DNA of 7,703 nt from NCBI GenBank assembly GCA_031289895.1, contig JAITOP010000061.1, positions 1 through 7,703 on the forward strand. Direction: 5' to 3'. A program made the position numbers and the translations under genes. Origin of the DNA: Prevotellaceae bacterium (GTDB taxonomy: Bacteria; Bacteroidota; Bacteroidia; Bacteroidales; UBA932). Below, piece after piece: positions 5,268-7,703 of the stretch (its first letter is position 1; each line of letters opens with the position of its first letter). The notes beneath the pieces were generated by a model that saw nothing but the letters and a program-made list of their open reading frames with translations, was not told where the DNA came from and did no database searches.

Positions 5268-6289
5268 ATAAATAAATCTAATGTGTAATTATTACTGTTT
5301 TGCAAAATTCTTTCTTTGGCATATTCGACAAATTCAGGGTGTATCTCAATGCCAATGTAATTTCTTCTTAAGCGTTGGGCGACAACGGCGGTAGTTCCCG
5401 AACCTAAAAACGGGTCGAGTACAACATCGCCTTCCTTTGTCAATAATTTTATTATTTCCTGTATGATAAATTCGGGATAAACGGCAGGGTGTTTGTTGCC
5501 CTGAATTGTTTCAACATTAGATTCTATCACATCTTTGCGAATGGAATTACCGTATATTTTTATAATTGTGAAACCTTTATTTTCAATTTGAGTTAAACGT
5601 CCGCCTGCTTGTCCGCCGTAGGGCAAAGCGTGCAAACCTCTGATTTTCATACGGAAACTCTCGATTTTTCCTTGTTGTGCGTCCATTATTACTTCGTTCA
5701 ATTCTTTTTTTGCCTGCAATTTTTCTTCGCTTGATAAATCAGATTTTTCAATCAATTCAAAATACTTTTTTCCCACATCGTTTCCTGCTTTCCGTTTATT
5801 TCCGTTCAAATACTTATCTCGATATTCAAGAAAAGCATCTTTGTTGAAATAATAATCGTCAGTTTTTGCAAAAATAAAAAACGGCTCTGTGGCAGGAATA
5901 AGTTTTTTCAGACATTGTTTCGGCGCAGGATTAACTTTTACCCACGTCAATTCATTTATTAATTTTACCGATTTATCTTTCATTGCCTCAATCGCAAAAC
6001 GATATGGTACCAAAAGTAAATTTCCGTCAATATACTTATCGCCCAAATTAAAAACAATCGTACCTGTTTGTTTGGTAACACGCACGCACTCGCGAAAGAT
6101 TTTAATCAAGTTGTTGATAAAATCTTCAACCTTGTTTTCATTTCCAATTCCGCCGCCACCATAATCACGTTGTTGGAAATACGGTGGGCTTGTAAGTACC
6201 AAATCAACTGAATTGTCAGGAATATCCTGTAAAATTTGGCTGCAATCGCCGCAAAGGATTTTGTTTAAGTGTTCTTTTATGTTTATCAT
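5264..6289 (-). CDS. Beta-class DNA methyltransferase (TSPPY, probably N4-cytosine), restriction-modification partner
   Basis: The enzyme transfers a methyl group from SAM to an exocyclic amino group in DNA and would protect host sites from the endonuclease downstream. With the ATG start it has 341 residues. Counting from it, catalytic motif IV TSPPY is at 33-37 and SAM-binding motif I DPFLGSGTT is at 292-300, followed by 'IGIEIHPEF'. Motif IV before motif I defines the beta class. Serine rather than Asp or Asn before PPY is typical of N4-cytosine enzymes, so m4C is favoured over m6A. Between them, about 150-250 is a charged region likely to hold target recognition. An in-frame TTG at 6298 would add three residues. 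I prefer ATG at 6289, because GGAG (6296-6293) lies just upstream of it and overlaps the TTG codon. It follows the AbiTii-like gene by 13 nt and overlaps the endonuclease gene by 4 nt. Confidence 0.92.
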   Translation of the reverse strand: MINIKEHLNKILCGDCSQILQDIPDNSVDLVLTSPPYFQQRDYGGGGIGNENKVEDFINNLIKIFRECVRVTKQTGTIVFNLGDKYIDGNLLLVPYRFAIEAMKDKSVKLINELTWVKVNPAPKQCLKKLIPATEPFFIFAKTDDYYFNKDAFLEYRDKYLNGNKRKAGNDVGKKYFELIEKSDLSSEEKLQAKKELNEVIMDAQQGKIESFRMKIRGLHALPYGGQAGGRLTQIENKGFTIIKIYGNSIRKDVIESNVETIQGNKHPAVYPEFIIQEIIKLLTKEGDVVLDPFLGSGTTAVVAQRLRRNYIGIEIHPEFVEYAKERILQNSNNYTLDLFI

Positions 6290-6292
6290 TAT

Positions 6293-6296
6293 CTCC
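6293..6296 (-). promoter_or_regulatory. Shine-Dalgarno-like GGAG that favours the ATG start of the methyltransferase
   Basis: On the minus strand the sequence reads TTGGAGATAATG, with GGAG only 3 nt before the ATG at 6289. The spacing is short but this is the only clear Shine-Dalgarno-like motif before a gene in the window. It would be consumed as codons if the TTG at 6298 were the start. Confidence 0.5.
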
Positions 6297-6302
6297 AATT
6301 TT

Positions 6303-7175
6303 TTATATTAATACTTTTACACATTCTATTATTGCAGGAATATTATCATACAAACCCCGTGCTGCAACGGCAGCAGAAACTTTTTCTAGCCAACTAAGCA
6401 TTTTATTTTTTAAAGTATTTTTATCAGGTTCTTTTTCTATTATTTTTAGTTCTGCAATATCTTGTTCCTCAACACCATATTCTTTTAATTTTTCATAATC
6501 AACAAAACTTTGATTAATGGTTTGTTCTACATTTTGTCCTGTTGAAACATTGTTGTTATTGCCAAAAATATTATTTGTAATATTTTGATTAAATGCTCTT
6601 TCTATTTTTTCTTTATTTTCCATTTCTGTAAAACTAATATTTAGATTAAGGTTTTCATTTATTTCTAATAAAAATTGTAACAATTTTGATTTTATTTTGC
6701 TAATCATTTCTTCAAAATAATTAATTGGAATTTCTTGCCAAATTTTTTGAATATAGCAGTTTTCTTCTAATTTGCAAAAATTTGCAGTCGCAATAGGCAA
6801 TGGTTTACAATACACACCTTTTCTTGACATAGAATTCGAAAAATTACTAATCGAATCGTAAATTTTCACCTTATTAAGATATTCAACATATTTTTTGTCA
6901 ATTATATCAAAAGGCAAAAGAAATTTTTCGTAATATAATGAATTTCCCCAACCTCTATTTTGTATAATTGTAGCATTCAATAAAGCAGGAAGAATACGAT
7001 ACTCAGGCAAGTTATCTTCACTTTTATATCCATTATTTTCATTATCAAACCATTTTGTTATTTTTTCATTTTTTAGTAAAAAAACAATAGTTTGGAGTTT
7101 CAAAAATACTTCGGATAAAGATTTATTTTCACATAAATCTTTAATCAAACTTTCTATTAGTTGTTTTTTATCCAT
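6303..7175 (-). CDS. AbiTii-domain (abortive infection-like) protein
   Basis: The protein has 290 residues and no signal peptide. Residues about 5-115 resemble the AbiTii domain: an N-terminal helical stretch (LIESLIKDLCENKSLSEVF), a conserved 'ITKWFDNENNGY' (39-50), 'LPEYR' (56-60), 'GWGNS' (75-79) and a Ser-rich turn near 108-117. Helices continue to about 180. A polar linker (196-223) is rich in Asn and Gln and contains 'NNIFGNNNNVSTGQNVEQTI' (201-220). The tail (225-290) looks helical with an Ala-rich patch (SAAVAARGL). AbiTii is annotated as an abortive-infection domain, but its mechanism is unknown to me, so the antiphage role is inferred from the domain and from its neighbours. The gene is visibly more AT-rich than the others and is flanked by nuclease and methyltransferase genes, which suits a horizontally acquired module. 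No Shine-Dalgarno precedes the ATG at 7175. Confidence 0.72.
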   Translation of the reverse strand: MDKKQLIESLIKDLCENKSLSEVFLKLQTIVFLLKNEKITKWFDNENNGYKSEDNLPEYRILPALLNATIIQNRGWGNSLYYEKFLLPFDIIDKKYVEYLNKVKIYDSISNFSNSMSRKGVYCKPLPIATANFCKLEENCYIQKIWQEIPINYFEEMISKIKSKLLQFLLEINENLNLNISFTEMENKEKIERAFNQNITNNIFGNNNNVSTGQNVEQTINQSFVDYEKLKEYGVEEQDIAELKIIEKEPDKNTLKNKMLSWLEKVSAAVAARGLYDNIPAIIECVKVLI

Positions 7176-7197
7176 TATTTTTATGATTTTTATATAA

Positions 7198-7703
7198 TTA
7201 TATTTTCCCTATTCTTACCTCAAACCCATTTTCCTCCGCCTCGCTAAATAAATCTTCAATCAATACCATGTGAGTAAGGGTGAGATTATTTGCATCGAAA
7301 AATAAATCTTTGATTACCTGACAGTCATTTGAGTTGAGTTTCCCTTTTATTTTTGTCGAAGTCAAATTCAGCACCGCCTGACTTTGCATCTGCACGCCAT
7401 CAACCGCCACTTCGCAAAGATTTGAGTATAAAATCATTTTCAAAAGCCCGTCTTTTATATCGCCAATGCTTGGCAAAATGGCATTTTTGGAATGTTTGCC
7501 TTCAATCAGATAAACGGTATCGTCTTTTATTTCAACTTCATCAACCGTGAAAAAATATTGTCCGCCCAAATAATTGGTAATTGTAATTTTGGCTTTTGTG
7601 AGCATTGATAAACTTTCTTTTGGTTGTGTGGTAACAATTTCTCGTGCTTGCGCTTCTTTTGCCTTTTCGCGTGAAAATTGCATGAATTGCTCCACATCTT
7701 TGC
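7198..7703 (-). CDS. C-terminal part of a PD-(D/E)XK nuclease-like protein (5' end outside window)
   Basis: The frame is open to the right edge: codons before the in-frame GTG at 7695 read K-D with no stop, so GTG is probably internal and the protein begins outside. About 168 residues are visible. Counted from the GTG, D52/E53 (FTVDEVEI) and E65-x-K67 (YLIEGKHSK) are 12-13 residues apart, with hydrophobic strands before each, matching the layout of a PD-(D/E)XK nuclease site. A helical stretch with 'IGDIKDGLLKMILYSNL' (77-93) follows, as is common after such sites. It lies 22 nt upstream of the AbiTii-like gene, on the same strand, within the defence cluster. A type II restriction endonuclease is the best guess; I do not recognise the family. 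It could also be another nuclease effector. Confidence 0.62.
   Translation of the reverse strand, partial: KDVEQFMQFSREKAKEAQAREIVTTQPKESLSMLTKAKITITNYLGGQYFFTVDEVEIKDDTVYLIEGKHSKNAILPSIGDIKDGLLKMILYSNLCEVAVDGVQMQSQAVLNLTSTKIKGKLNSNDCQVIKDLFFDANNLTLTHMVLIEDLFSEAEENGFEVRIGKI

Noticed and set aside
5014..6164. Plus-strand frames opposite the endonuclease and methyltransferase
   Set aside because: They are low-complexity, hydrophobic or proline-rich shadows of genes with recognisable catalytic motifs.
6290..6298. TTG at 6298 as the methyltransferase start
   Set aside because: The in-frame ATG at 6289 is preceded by GGAG, which would overlap the TTG codon, and the family motif TSPPY is at a normal distance from the ATG.
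7353..7550. Plus-strand 65-codon frame at the right end
   Set aside because: It is antisense to the nuclease-like frame and has no family-like features.

Overview
The window looks like a chromosomal segment of a member of the Bacteroidota. It is AT-rich, most gene starts have no Shine-Dalgarno sequence, and the left-hand gene is a signal-peptide exoprotein with tandem Ig-like domains that ends its signal in 'SWGQ', a layout common in that phylum. No rRNA, tRNA, CRISPR array or recognisable transposase gene was found. All the genes I accept lie on the minus strand, so transcription reads from right to left.

Right to left, 7703-3919 is a compact defence cluster. It starts with the C-terminal part of a PD-(D/E)XK nuclease-like protein that runs off the edge. 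Next come a very AT-rich AbiTii-like (abortive infection) gene, a beta-class DNA methyltransferase with TSPPY (probably N4-cytosine), a SacI-family-like restriction endonuclease, and a 71-codon stub of a Dam-type (D12 class) adenine methyltransferase. The methyltransferase/endonuclease and endonuclease/Dam-stub junctions are both 4-nt ATGA overlaps. The Dam stub overlaps the start of the housekeeping gene mtaB by 8 nt. The simplest reading is a restriction-modification operon with an embedded or adjacent abortive-infection gene, whose downstream end has decayed and now abuts mtaB.

mtaB (3926-2616) is complete and encodes the tRNA t6A37 methylthiotransferase, with all six cluster cysteines visible.

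The 992-bp gap between mtaB and the next gene (2615-1624) has no convincing gene but is full of repeats. Reading leftward from mtaB these are: an imperfect palindromic MITE- or REP-like element (2349-2591) flanked by 19-bp direct repeats; a second, nested inverted repeat of about 220 bp (2086-2307) with mutually exclusive pairings; a 12-copy heptamer array GTATTCN (2002-2086); and three 20-21-bp ATAAGTG units (1907-1967). Positions 1624-1855 are plain AT-rich DNA in which I see nothing definite.

The left end (1623-1) encodes the N-terminal 541 residues of a large secreted, probably cell-surface protein. It continues beyond the window, so no sorting domain is visible. It is absent from simple stop-to-stop ORF lists because its stop lies outside.
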